This document shows, piece after piece, positions 1-8,230 of a stretch of DNA of 61,055 nt (the first letter of the stretch is position 1; each line of letters opens with the position of its first letter). The notes under the pieces were generated by a model, which saw nothing but the letters and a program-made list of their open reading frames with translations, was not told where the DNA came from and made no database searches. The stretch is taken from NCBI GenBank assembly GCA_937924505.1, contig CALDSR010000020.1:1-61055 (forward strand). Reading direction: 5' to 3'. The position numbers were made by a program, and so were the translations under genes. This DNA is from an uncultured Granulosicoccus sp. GTDB lineage: Bacteria; Pseudomonadota; Gammaproteobacteria; Granulosicoccales; Granulosicoccaceae.

Positions 1-37
1 AGATTTCACAGCAAATATCTGATTGGAGAAAACAACT

Positions 38-970
38 ATGAAATTCACTAAGACAGCTGTCGCGGTAGCAATCGCAGGTATTGCTTCAGCTCCCATGATT
101 GCTTCCGCTGACACGGTATTGTCAGGTGTAGTAGAAATACAGTTAAACGGTTCCGATGCGGACGGTGATGCCGGCGATGCTCGTTTTGCCGCTGATGATG
201 TTCTTTTCGGCATTCAGGCAGAACACGCCTTGAACGTTGGCTTGACGGGTTACGGTAGTTTGCGTGTCGATATCAATCGCCTGTCTAATGAAGGTCGTAC
301 AACTATCGACCCGAATACACCAGGAAATGACGAGGATGATGTCGAAGTCACGACCCTGGGCTCTGCTGACTCGGTATATGTCGGTGTTAAAGGCGGGTTT
401 GGTGATGTACGTCTCGGCGAAGTTCCAGTGGCTGTCGAGCTTGGCCAGGTTGCTAACGACATCTTCGACGTTGCTAGCGATGTAAATGGCGGTATCAGCT
501 ACACAGGTGGCTTCGGTCCCGCTACTGTGGTTGCCAACTTTGCTCCAGAGCAAAACGAAGATGTTATCGGTATTGGCGGCAAAATCAACTTTGCAGGCTT
601 TGGCATCGGTGCAGGCTATGAAGATCGCGGTGATGTGCGTGATGCATTCGCAGTCGGCGCAACATACGGTATTGCCGGTGTTTCTCTCGGTGCGCACTAC
701 TGGACCGTTGATGATGAAACCTCAGCTGGTGGTGATCTGGAATCAGTATCTGTTCAACTTGGCTACGGTTACGCCGGTGTTTCAGGCACTCTGACAATTT
801 CAGCGCAGGAAGATGATGGTCCTATAGATGCTGAAGCTATTCGTCTCGACCTTAGCTACGGCCTTGGTGGTGGCATGACGGTCAGCTCGCGAATCACCGC
901 TGAATCTGACAACAATAACAGTGCTAATGACCTGACAAGCTGGCGCATCAAGCTCAGCAAGTCGTTCTAA
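38..970 (+). CDS. Gram-negative general porin (outer-membrane beta-barrel)
   Basis: Outer-membrane channel for small solutes, about 310 aa. Residues 1-24 form a signal peptide (basic MKFTK, hydrophobic core, cleavage after IASA). The mature part alternates short beta-strand-like and acidic loop segments, is rich in Gly and Asp, and ends in KLSKSF, the C-terminal Phe that serves as the BAM insertion signal. The ATG at 38 is chosen because a GGAG lies at 25-28; an in-frame TTG at 23 would place the ribosome-binding site inside the gene. It resembles the Porin_4/OmpC-like family of beta- and gammaproteobacteria. Transcribed alone, with a strong terminator directly downstream. Substrate specificity cannot be read from sequence. 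Confidence 0.88.
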   Translation: MKFTKTAVAVAIAGIASAPMIASADTVLSGVVEIQLNGSDADGDAGDARFAADDVLFGIQAEHALNVGLTGYGSLRVDINRLSNEGRTTIDPNTPGNDEDDVEVTTLGSADSVYVGVKGGFGDVRLGEVPVAVELGQVANDIFDVASDVNGGISYTGGFGPATVVANFAPEQNEDVIGIGGKINFAGFGIGAGYEDRGDVRDAFAVGATYGIAGVSLGAHYWTVDDETSAGGDLESVSVQLGYGYAGVSGTLTISAQEDDGPIDAEAIRLDLSYGLGGGMTVSSRITAESDNNNSANDLTSWRIKLSKSF

Positions 971-990
971 GGAGCGTCTTTTCAAGTCAG

Positions 991-1022
991 AAAAAAAGCC
1001 CTTCTTGCAAGGGCTTTTTTTT
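991..1022. terminator. Rho-independent terminator, probably bidirectional
   Basis: Stem GCCCTT (998-1003) and AAGGGC (1009-1014) with a five-base loop, flanked by A7 on the left and T8 on the right. The A-tract and T-tract let it stop both the porin transcript and the convergent BON-lipoprotein transcript. Confidence 0.88.
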
Positions 1023-1058
1023 ATTTAAAGTAAAAGACTTCCGATCAAAACACGAGCC

Positions 1059-1388
1059 TTAGCGTACCGCCAGCGAATTCAGGACGATCCGCACGCCTGG
1101 AACCCGTCCGGCCACTCGCTCTGCTTCATACAGCGTTGCATCATCCTGAACGAGGCCGGATAATTTAACGGTGTCTTCGTTAACGGTTGTAACCAGTATG
1201 TTGTAGATGGATGTCTGTGGCGACTTTTTTAGCGCACGTTTCACGGCAAGTGACAAATCAGCCGAATCATCAACCGTCGTAATCAGGGGTTCGGTAATGA
1301 TCGGCTGTCCGTCAAACCCGCAACCGCCAATTACAAGGGCCAGACTCATCATCAGCGGCGTTACTGGAAAGCAATAATTTTTTTTCAA
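1059..1388 (-). CDS. BON-domain lipoprotein
   Basis: Small 109-aa predicted lipoprotein. The N-terminus is a lipoprotein signal peptide with lipobox VIGG-C (Cys23). The rest is a single BON domain (about residues 45-109): an alpha-helical start with VKRAL, then VNEDTVKLSGLV and a helix containing AERVAGRVPGV, ending in a LNSLAVR strand, as in OsmY/DolP-type proteins. BON domains are thought to bind membrane phospholipids or act as envelope adaptors. Normal DolP has two BON domains; this protein has one. Monocistronic, convergent with the porin. The exact role is unknown. Confidence 0.8.
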   Translation of the reverse strand: MKKNYCFPVTPLMMSLALVIGGCGFDGQPIITEPLITTVDDSADLSLAVKRALKKSPQTSIYNILVTTVNEDTVKLSGLVQDDATLYEAERVAGRVPGVRIVLNSLAVR

Positions 1389-1593
1389 GGGTATCTCCTG
1401 CTGGATTTAAATTTGTCGGGTTGATTTACTGAACGTCCTCGCAACCCAGCTACATTCAAGTGTAATCGTCGAACCGCTTAGTGGTGTGTGAAATTTCATT
1501 TGTTTTTCCACAGAGCCTCAGCAAGGTTACAAAACATCAATGCTTCGGTTGCTGAACAATCGCTTTGGGAGCGGGATCGGTGTCCATTGCGTA

Positions 1594-2937
1594 TCAGAGT
1601 AACCAGGTGGCCAGCCCCAGAAAAGTGACTAGTCCGACCACATCGGTGATAGTGGTCAAGGCAACCCCGCCCGCCAGCGCCGGATCAATTCCAATACGGC
1701 GCATGATGACGGGCAGCATGGTGCCAGCATATGCTGACGTGAGCATATTAACGATCAGCGCCAGACCGATGATCAAGCCGATCTGTTGATCGCCAAACCA
1801 CGCCCAGACCAGTCCTGCGACAATCAGCGCCCACAGGCAACCATTGAGCAGTCCAATGCCGAGTTCTCGGGTGAGCAAGGTTCCAACGTTACGCCGATTC
1901 ACCTGATGCAAGGCTTGTCCACGAATGACCAGTGTCAATGTCTGACTGCCAGCAATACCCCCCATACTCGGCACCACTGACATCAGCACCGCCAGTACCA
2001 CCACCCGGTCCAGAGTCGCTTCAAAACGTGCGATCACCCATGAAGCGAGCAGGGCAGTCAGCAGGTTGATGCCCAGCCAAACGGCGCGTTTTCTCGCACT
2101 TTTGACTATTGGCGCAAAGATATCATCTTCCTGATTCAGGCCGGCCATGCTCATGACCGACTGTTCTGCTTCCTCGCGTATGACGTCGACGACATCGTCT
2201 ATCGTCACCCGCCCGAGTAGGCGTTTGTTGTCATCAACGACAGGCGCGGAAACGAGGTCATAATCTTCAAATGTTCTCGCCACATCGCTGTCGGACATAA
2301 GCGCATGCAGCGGATCGACATCAGTGCGGCTGACATCGCTGACCAGGGTGTCAGGTGATTCGGTGAGGAGTCGTCTGATCGGCAGCTCACCACGATAGCG
2401 TCCGTAACGATCGGTTACCCAAAGTCTGTCGGTATGTCTTGGCATTTCACCCCGACGGCGTAAATACCGCAGCACCACGTCGAGTGTTACATCGCCGCGT
2501 ACGGTAATCGTGTCAAGGTTCATCAGGCCACCGGCACTGTCTTCGGGGTAGGCCATGACTTGATCGAGCCTGTCTCGATCGGTACGTCGCATTCCGGCGA
2601 GTACATCACGTGTCAGCTTTTCAGGCAGTGACTGGACAAAGTCTGCCAGATCGTCAAGATCAAGTTGTTCGGTTGCCGCGCGCAGTTCTTCGACGTCCAT
2701 GTCGCGAACGAGGTTCTCGCGCACTTCATCACCAACCTCCATTAACACTTCACCTTCAACATCCGTGTCGACGAGATCCCACAACACGCGTCGACGGGAA
2801 GGTGGCAGCGATTCAAGTGCATCGGCGATTTCCGCCGGATGCATGGCTTGCAAAACCTGACGAGCAGCATTCAGCGAGCCGTCGGTAATGTTCTCCGCCA
2901 GCGTGTCGCTTTGTTGGTCAATGTCGTTTTCAAGCAT
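1594..2937 (-). CDS. mgtE: Magnesium transporter MgtE
   Basis: Inner-membrane Mg2+ channel of 447 aa. Order: a helical MgtE N domain (about 20-125, with the MHPAEIADALE start), a tandem CBS pair (about 130-255, the cytosolic Mg2+ sensor), and a five-helix membrane domain (about 285-447). The pore-family signatures PSMGGIAGSQ and the last-helix TTITDVVG, with its conserved Asp, are present. The start lies only 14 bp after ptsI, so it is most likely the last gene of the rpoN-pts operon and not under its own Mg2+ riboswitch; none is visible. Confidence 0.95.
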   Translation of the reverse strand: MLENDIDQQSDTLAENITDGSLNAARQVLQAMHPAEIADALESLPPSRRRVLWDLVDTDVEGEVLMEVGDEVRENLVRDMDVEELRAATEQLDLDDLADFVQSLPEKLTRDVLAGMRRTDRDRLDQVMAYPEDSAGGLMNLDTITVRGDVTLDVVLRYLRRRGEMPRHTDRLWVTDRYGRYRGELPIRRLLTESPDTLVSDVSRTDVDPLHALMSDSDVARTFEDYDLVSAPVVDDNKRLLGRVTIDDVVDVIREEAEQSVMSMAGLNQEDDIFAPIVKSARKRAVWLGINLLTALLASWVIARFEATLDRVVVLAVLMSVVPSMGGIAGSQTLTLVIRGQALHQVNRRNVGTLLTRELGIGLLNGCLWALIVAGLVWAWFGDQQIGLIIGLALIVNMLTSAYAGTMLPVIMRRIGIDPALAGGVALTTITDVVGLVTFLGLATWLL

Positions 2938-2951
2938 GACTTGCTGGCTTC

Positions 2952-4706
2952 TCAGGCGTCCACTGAGTTGCCATTGATGCGCGCCAGTATGGCTGTCCGT
3001 TCTTCAGCACTATGCGCCTTCATCAAGCTGTTCGCTTTCTTCTTCACCGATGCGCGACGTGTTTCCATCAAGCTTCGTTTGACCTCAAGCAACAGATTTG
3101 GCGGCATGCTGAAGTCGGTCAGTCCAAGCCCGAGTAACAGACGAACGAAACGCGGGTCGCCAGCCATTTCACCACACATGGCGACTGGAATCCCCGCCTT
3201 GTTTCCGGCTTCAATGGTATGTCGAATCAGTGACAAAACGGCCGGATGCATGGGGTCGTACAGATAGTCAACATGATCGTCAACGCGGTCGATGGCCAAT
3301 GTGTACTGAATGAGATCATTGGTGCCTATCGACAGGAAGTCAAGAGCCTGGGCGAATTGCTCGGCAGCAATAGCAGCAGCGGGTACTTCGATCATCGCTC
3401 CAATGGGTAGATGGTCGTCAAATTCCACGCCTTCCTCAGTCAGCGCCGCCTTGACCGTATTGATCAAGGCCAGGGTTTGATGTACCTCATTGAGATTGGT
3501 CAGCATTGGCAGCAACAAGCGAGTGGGCCCTTTGGCCGAAGCCCGCAAAATTGCCCGGAGTTGCGGTATGAATAGAGAAGTGTCGTTAAGGCAAAGTCGA
3601 ATACCGCGCAATCCCATGGCCGGGTTATGTGCCAGTGGCGGGGTGTTGCCATGAGTCAAAGCACTCATTTGCTTGTCACCGCCTAGATCGGCGGTGCGAA
3701 TCGTCAAGGGTTTTCCCTTGAGTGCCCGCAAGACTTTGGTGTAGACCTTCAGGTGATCTTGTTCGGTTGGTACCGAATCGCGATTCATGTAAAGAAATTC
3801 GGTGCGATACAGACCAACGCCACTGGCGTTGACGCGCTTCAGGGCTTTCAAGTCTTCTTCAATTTCGATATTGGCTGACAGGTTCAAAGCAACACCGTCG
3901 AGCGTGACGGCTTCTGTATCGATAAGCTTGGCCAATTCTCGTTGACGAGATTTGATGGCTTTCTGTTTTTGCCGGAAGACTTTGAGCATGTCTTCAGTCG
4001 CTTCTACCAACAGGCTGCCGCTGCGACCATCGAGTGTGATCAGTTCACCTGGCTGGATGTATCTCCGGACGTTGGACACACCGACAATGGCTGGCAGGCC
4101 GAGACTTCGTGCGAGGATCGCGGTGTGGGACAGTTGTCCGCCGGTTTCAGTAACAAAGCCTGCCACACCATAGTGTTGCAGGTTGACGGTATCGGTTGGT
4201 GTCAAATCATCTGCGATGATGATCTGACCCTTGAGATGCTCACCGGCTATTCCTGACTGCGTGTCACTGTCATCAAGGCCACGTAATACCGAATCGATGA
4301 CATGATTGACATCATCCATACGCGTTGCGAGATAGCTGTCTTCCATCGATCCGAAGACCTTGGCTAATTCTTCGCGTTGCTGCTGCATGGCAGCTTCCGC
4401 ATTGACGAGTTCGGATTTGATGATTTCGATCGGGCGTTGTGAGAGCAGACTGTCATCGAGCATCAGGATATGCGTTTCGATGAAGGCGCTGACATCGCCT
4501 GGTGCGTCCTTTGGAATATTGTCGCGCGCCGTATGCATTTCCTTGCGAGCTGTTTTCAGTGCACGCTTCAGCCTGCGTATTTCAGCAGGTATTGCCTTTT
4601 TCGACAGGCTTCTCGAGGTGATGTCGATCTGGTTACGCCGCAGTAAGTAGGCGTTGCCTATGGCAATCCCGCGGGATACGCCAATACCGGTGAACATCAG
4701 GCTCAT
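2952..4706 (-). CDS. ptsI: Phosphoenolpyruvate-protein phosphotransferase (Enzyme I)
   Basis: Cytosolic first enzyme of the phosphotransferase relay: PEP + HPr gives pyruvate + phospho-HPr. The protein has 584 aa, close to E. coli EI (575). The active-site motif GGQLSHTAILAR places the phosphorylated His at 194. The PEP-binding barrel shows GVGLYRTEFLYM, TADLGGDK, and the C-terminal signature with Cys511 (PVAMCGEMAGD). There is no GAF domain, so it is sugar-type EI rather than PtsP. It follows ptsH by 4 bp and is followed by mgtE. No EIIB/EIIC gene is present, so phosphate probably goes to PtsN, giving a regulatory rather than sugar-uptake system. Confidence 0.96.
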   Translation of the reverse strand: MSLMFTGIGVSRGIAIGNAYLLRRNQIDITSRSLSKKAIPAEIRRLKRALKTARKEMHTARDNIPKDAPGDVSAFIETHILMLDDSLLSQRPIEIIKSELVNAEAAMQQQREELAKVFGSMEDSYLATRMDDVNHVIDSVLRGLDDSDTQSGIAGEHLKGQIIIADDLTPTDTVNLQHYGVAGFVTETGGQLSHTAILARSLGLPAIVGVSNVRRYIQPGELITLDGRSGSLLVEATEDMLKVFRQKQKAIKSRQRELAKLIDTEAVTLDGVALNLSANIEIEEDLKALKRVNASGVGLYRTEFLYMNRDSVPTEQDHLKVYTKVLRALKGKPLTIRTADLGGDKQMSALTHGNTPPLAHNPAMGLRGIRLCLNDTSLFIPQLRAILRASAKGPTRLLLPMLTNLNEVHQTLALINTVKAALTEEGVEFDDHLPIGAMIEVPAAAIAAEQFAQALDFLSIGTNDLIQYTLAIDRVDDHVDYLYDPMHPAVLSLIRHTIEAGNKAGIPVAMCGEMAGDPRFVRLLLGLGLTDFSMPPNLLLEVKRSLMETRRASVKKKANSLMKAHSAEERTAILARINGNSVDA

Positions 4707-4710
4707 CGGC

Positions 4711-4983
4711 TTACTCCTCTTCTTCGAAGCGTCGTTCGATCAGGTCGACGATGGCATTAATTGCCTGCGCTGCATCCTGGCCTTCGGCGTACAGGGTGAC
4801 TCGCGAGCCGTGACTGGCGGCCAGCATCATAACGCCCATTATGCTCTTGCTGTTGACACGCTGGCCTTCTTTTTCGATATCGATATCTGCTTCGAAGGTG
4901 GATGAGAGTTTGACGAGCTTCGCCGCCGCACGTGCGTGCAGGCCCAGCTTGTTTATGATGTCGATTTCTCGGGATAGCAGCAC
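4711..4983 (-). CDS. ptsH: Phosphocarrier protein HPr (Npr-type)
   Basis: Small phosphocarrier between Enzyme I and EIIA proteins. Read from the GTG at 4983 it has 90 aa, the usual HPr length, starting just after the rapZ stop codon. His16 in NKLGLHARAA is the EI phosphorylation site. Ser47 in the SKSIMG motif matches the serine phosphorylated by HprK, whose gene is nearby. An in-frame ATG at 5019 would add 12 residues not typical of the family and overlap rapZ by 32 bp; neither start has a strong ribosome-binding site, so the start is uncertain. Lies between rapZ and ptsI. Confidence 0.92.
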   Translation of the reverse strand: MLLSREIDIINKLGLHARAAAKLVKLSSTFEADIDIEKEGQRVNSKSIMGVMMLAASHGSRVTLYAEGQDAAQAINAIVDLIERRFEEEE

Positions 4984-4987
4984 GTGT

Positions 4988-5932
4988 TCAGGCCAGTTCG
5001 CGGTGTCGGATGGACACATTATCGCGTGTGTTGGAAAAGTGTGTTGCCAAACGTTCGGTCAGGTAGACGCTGCGGTGACGGCCACCGGTACAGCCAATGG
5101 ATACGGTCAGGTAGGCGCGGTTCTCCGCATCGAACAGTGGCAGCCAGCGAGTCAGGAAATCGCGTATGTGTTCATACATGTCATTAACATCATCGGCATT
5201 TTGCAGAAACTCGATGATGGGCTCTTCACGGCCCGTGAACTGACGCAGTTCGGGCTCCCAGTGCGGATTTGGCAAGCAGCGAACATCAAACATAAAATCA
5301 GTGCTTGCCGGCGCTCCATGCTTGAAGCCGAACGACTGGAAGGTCACAGCGAGCGCACTGTCCTCGTGGCCAAGCACATAGCTTCTAACGATGTCACGCA
5401 AGTCGTGCAGGGTCAGATTCGATGTATCGATAACTACATCCGCATCCTGCTTGATCGTGTCGAGCAGACGCGCTTCATCATCAATGGCGCTGATCAAGGG
5501 GCGACTGCCGGGGGCGGTATCACTTGACCGGTGTCGGCTGGTGTTTGCGCCCTCGTTATTCTTGCCATTTTTCTGGCTGTTTCTTGTATTGCTACTCAGT
5601 GGGTGCTTGCGACGCGTCTCTGAAAAGCGCGTGACCAAGGTGTTTCGATCGGTGTCCAGGAATACGACATCGACTCGTAGATCGTCACGCTGGCGCAAGG
5701 CTTTCAGCAGCGTGGTGAGGTTGTCGGTCGATGCCCGTTCGCTGCGCATATCGACGCCAATGGCAAGCTTCTCGTAGTGCTCGTCCGGGCTGGCAAGAAG
5801 ACTGTCGATCAGACCGAGCGACAGATTTGCCGGCAGATTGTCAATGCAATGAAAGCCTTCATCTTCCAGCGCATGCAAGGCAACACTCTTGCCAGAGCCC
5901 GACAGGCCTGTGACCACGGTTAAACATCTCAT
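4988..5932 (-). CDS. rapZ: RNase adapter / nucleotide-binding protein RapZ
   Basis: P-loop protein that in E. coli directs RNase E to the GlmZ small RNA and so tunes glucosamine-6-phosphate synthesis for the envelope. Walker A GLSGSGKS is at residues 9-16, and the C-terminal RNA-binding signature GCTGGRHRSVYL is present. At 314 aa it is about 30 residues longer than usual (~284). The surplus is a hydrophilic Asn/Ser/Lys/Arg-rich insertion at about residues 114-143, after the conserved TRRKHPL. Lies between hprK and ptsH in the rpoN-pts operon, its standard neighbourhood. Confidence 0.95.
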   Translation of the reverse strand: MRCLTVVTGLSGSGKSVALHALEDEGFHCIDNLPANLSLGLIDSLLASPDEHYEKLAIGVDMRSERASTDNLTTLLKALRQRDDLRVDVVFLDTDRNTLVTRFSETRRKHPLSSNTRNSQKNGKNNEGANTSRHRSSDTAPGSRPLISAIDDEARLLDTIKQDADVVIDTSNLTLHDLRDIVRSYVLGHEDSALAVTFQSFGFKHGAPASTDFMFDVRCLPNPHWEPELRQFTGREEPIIEFLQNADDVNDMYEHIRDFLTRWLPLFDAENRAYLTVSIGCTGGRHRSVYLTERLATHFSNTRDNVSIRHRELA

Positions 5933-5964
5933 GGCTGTTCCTCGCCGTTTTTTTCATTCATCCT

Positions 5965-6930
5965 TTATGCGTCCCGCATGGCGTAAGCTTGCTTTCTGAC
6001 GAGATCCTCTGATGCACTGTAACCACCTTCAAGCAGTATTTGGTCACGTACTGCGGCCTCAATCAAAACTGCGAGGTTTCGGCCGGGGGCTACAGGTATC
6101 GTGCGTTCCGGTACGTCAACATCAAGAATATTACGACTTCTGGATGGTTTGCTGATGCGGTCGCCGACGAGATCGGCGAGGCCCTTTCCGGTGCCGGCAA
6201 CATTGGAATCGACCTGCTGCAAGTGCACGATAAATCGGAGGATCTTGCGCGGGCGAGTGTGCGCATGTCCGTACATCAGCGCAATATTCAAAACACCGAT
6301 GCCGCGAACTTCGAGAAAGTCCTGCAGCAAGGGCGGGCACTCGCATTCGAGCGTGCCGGGCGCGATACGGGTAAATTCCGGTGCATCATCGGCGACCAAA
6401 ATGTGTCCACGACTGACAAGTTCCAATGCAAGCTCGCTCTTGCCGACACTGGCGTCGCCGGTAATCAGCACGCCAGTGCCGTGAACGTCCATCATCACAC
6501 CGTGCACGATCTGGCGGGTGGCCAGGTGTTGCATCAACAGGTACCGCAGACTCTTCTGCAACTCGCTGTAACCGAGCTTTGACTGAAAAACCGGGATTGA
6601 CTTGCGCATCGCCAGCGTCACGATTGCTGGGGGGGTCGGCAAGCTATCGGCAACGATGAACAGATCAGTCGTGTGTTCGAGTTCGTATTCGAAGCGTGAT
6701 TGATCAAGCACCGCGCTGTCGCTGAACAGACGAACCTCAGACGCCCCCAGTAGTTGAATGCGATTGGGGCTGTTGAAATTCAGTGGGCCAAGAAGCCGGG
6801 GTCGATGACCGGGAGCTGCGTCTCGAGTCAGTTGGCGTTTGCCGCCTTCTTCGCTGACTTGCCAGCTGAGCTTTAGTGGTTCGGCAAAAGCCTCGAAGGC
6901 CTCTGCGACGTTGAGTTTGCGACTACCCAT
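5965..6930 (-). CDS. hprK: HPr kinase/phosphorylase
   Basis: Bifunctional enzyme that phosphorylates HPr on its regulatory serine with ATP or PPi and reverses the reaction with inorganic phosphate. 321 aa. An N-terminal domain of about 135 residues precedes the catalytic P-loop domain: catalytic-region His143 in IVHGVMMDVHG, Walker A GDASVGKS (158-165), then the HPr-kinase signature LEVRGIGVLNI. Classical in Firmicutes; in proteobacteria it occurs next to rpoN/ptsN, as here. The target serine motif is intact in the HPr encoded two genes downstream, so the loop is probably functional. Confidence 0.95.
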   Translation of the reverse strand: MGSRKLNVAEAFEAFAEPLKLSWQVSEEGGKRQLTRDAAPGHRPRLLGPLNFNSPNRIQLLGASEVRLFSDSAVLDQSRFEYELEHTTDLFIVADSLPTPPAIVTLAMRKSIPVFQSKLGYSELQKSLRYLLMQHLATRQIVHGVMMDVHGTGVLITGDASVGKSELALELVSRGHILVADDAPEFTRIAPGTLECECPPLLQDFLEVRGIGVLNIALMYGHAHTRPRKILRFIVHLQQVDSNVAGTGKGLADLVGDRISKPSRSRNILDVDVPERTIPVAPGRNLAVLIEAAVRDQILLEGGYSASEDLVRKQAYAMRDA

Positions 6931-6944
6931 TGCTGTGGTTCCGC

Positions 6945-7571
6945 TTACTCTAGAGGGGGTAGTTCGGCGATGTGTTCGAACAGGGCAGAGGGATCTTCGA
7001 ATGATCGGAGTTCGGCACGCAAGGCTTCACTGCTAAACCGTTTCGCCAGCATGGCGAGTATCTTCAGGTGTTCATCGTTGCAGTTTTCTGGCACCAGAAG
7101 ACCGACCATCAAGTCGACGGCCTGGTCATCATTACTTTCAAAATCGACACCTTTGTCGAGAGTGATCATGGCGGCCATCGGTTTGTCTATCGTGCACAGG
7201 CGACTGTGGGGGAGGGCCACGCCATGCCCGAGTCCCGTCGCACCGAGCCGCTCGCGACTGATCAGCGCGTCAAGGATATCCATGTCTGACAGGCACTCTG
7301 GTGGGTCTCCGTCCAAACTGCCATTATTTTTTGATTTGGCCTTCCTGGCTTTTTCGTCTTTGGATCTCGCTTCATTGGCAAGTGTCTGCGCCTTGAAGGT
7401 GGCGAGGTCTGACAGCTCTTCACCCCCATTTGCTGCTGGCTCGTGTATGCCGAGATTTTCGCGAATCGAAGCACCGAGAAGTTCGGCCAGCGTCTGCAAA
7501 GCGCGTTTCTTGCTCTGGATGCGCACGTTACAGCTTATGCGCTCAGGGGAGAGAAGTTCGGGTAAATCCAT
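6945..7571 (-). CDS. ptsN: PTS IIA-like nitrogen-regulatory protein PtsN (EIIANtr)
   Basis: Cytosolic terminal phosphoacceptor of the nitrogen PTS, which in other proteobacteria regulates potassium uptake, sigma-54-linked functions and envelope stress. The active-site His is His122 in GHGVALPHSR. The C-terminal half matches PTS_EIIA_2. It has 208 aa instead of about 150-160, because of a charged Lys/Ala/Glu-rich insertion at about residues 42-96 between the first helix and the MDILDALISRE element. Lies between hpf and hprK. It would receive phosphate from PtsI via HPr. The insertion is in frame and does not touch the active site. Confidence 0.94.
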   Translation of the reverse strand: MDLPELLSPERISCNVRIQSKKRALQTLAELLGASIRENLGIHEPAANGGEELSDLATFKAQTLANEARSKDEKARKAKSKNNGSLDGDPPECLSDMDILDALISRERLGATGLGHGVALPHSRLCTIDKPMAAMITLDKGVDFESNDDQAVDLMVGLLVPENCNDEHLKILAMLAKRFSSEALRAELRSFEDPSALFEHIAELPPLE

Positions 7572-7592
7572 GAGATCGTTGACTGAATTTTC

Positions 7593-7654
7593 TGTTTCTG
7601 TCGAAACAAAGGCCCTGCTGGCCCCCTCTACACGAGAGTCGCCTGCAGGGCCTT
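7593..7654 (-). promoter_or_regulatory. Double hairpin between hpf and ptsN (attenuator or weak terminator candidate)
   Basis: A perfect 10-bp stem AAGGCCCTGC (7609-7618) and GCAGGGCCTT (7645-7654), followed in the minus-strand transcript by TGTTTC, and a second 6-bp stem TGTTTC (7593-7598)/GAAACA (7603-7608). The T-run is interrupted, so partial termination or processing after hpf is more likely than a full stop. Confidence 0.5.
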
Positions 7655-7704
7655 CGTCCCTAAAGCGCTATTGTGCGCCCTTGTCGCGCCATTGAAAAGC
7701 GACG

Positions 7705-8025
7705 CTAATCAATAATCGGAACCGGCTCTTTATCGCGACGGTGCTTTTTCTGTTTTTCCTTGTGTCGAATCAGCTGGCGATCGAGTTTGTCTGCCAGTAA
7801 GTCGATAGCGGCATACATATCGGGTTCAGTCGTGTCTGCGTAAAGTTTGGTGCCGGCAACTTCGACGGTCGCCTCGGCCTTTTGCCGGACTTTTTCAACA
7901 GACAGGATCACGTGGATACCAAACAGATTCTCCGAATGGCGTTGCAGGCGTTCCATTTTCTCGGTTACGTAATTGCGCATTGAGCTTGTCACGTCGACGT
8001 GATGTCCAGTAACGATAAGGTTCAT
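7705..8025 (-). CDS. hpf: Ribosome hibernation promoting factor (HPF/YfiA family)
   Basis: Binds the 30S subunit and helps inactivate ribosomes in stationary phase. From the ATG at 8025 it has 106 aa, a short-form HPF: MNLIVTGHHVDVT start, then the beta-alpha-beta-beta-beta-alpha fold with LFGIHVILSVEKVRQKAEATV and YAAIDLLADKLDRQL, and a basic tail. The start is supported by AAGGAG 6-7 nt upstream. The reading frame stays open upstream to an ATG at 8271 that also has an AGGAG; that 82-residue extension is unlike the family and is treated as untranslated leader or leader peptide. Lies between rpoN and ptsN. Confidence 0.93.
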   Translation of the reverse strand: MNLIVTGHHVDVTSSMRNYVTEKMERLQRHSENLFGIHVILSVEKVRQKAEATVEVAGTKLYADTTEPDMYAAIDLLADKLDRQLIRHKEKQKKHRRDKEPVPIID

Positions 8026-8210
8026 AGGCAACTCCTTGGATGTGAATGGGGGCACTACGGTAAAAATATGACACCTGCCCAGCGCTCGGGTTCGGGTGGT
8101 GGTCGTGGGCAGGCAGGATTTGGGCGGCGCAATCGAGGGAAGGAGGGCCGCGGATGTCAGTAGAGCGGGATCGCGTGGGGCCGGTAGATCAAAACGCGTA
8201 GCTGTAACGG

Positions 8211-8230
8211 CCCGGCAAGATGCTGCCGGG
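8211..8230. promoter_or_regulatory. Hairpin in the rpoN-hpf spacer
   Basis: A perfect 7-bp stem CCCGGCA (8211-8217)/TGCCGGG (8224-8230) with a six-base loop lies in the 265-bp spacer. No T-run follows on the minus strand, so it is not a classical terminator. Confidence 0.45.

Noticed and set aside
143..697. Minus-strand frame inside the porin gene
   Set aside because: Cys/Thr-rich reverse reading of a signal-peptide-bearing porin; no support.
2938..2951. Magnesium riboswitch before mgtE
   Set aside because: Only 14 bp separate ptsI from mgtE, too little for an M-box or similar element.
4841..5527. Plus-strand frame opposite ptsH and rapZ
   Set aside because: Both minus-strand genes are unmistakable; this is an antisense shadow.
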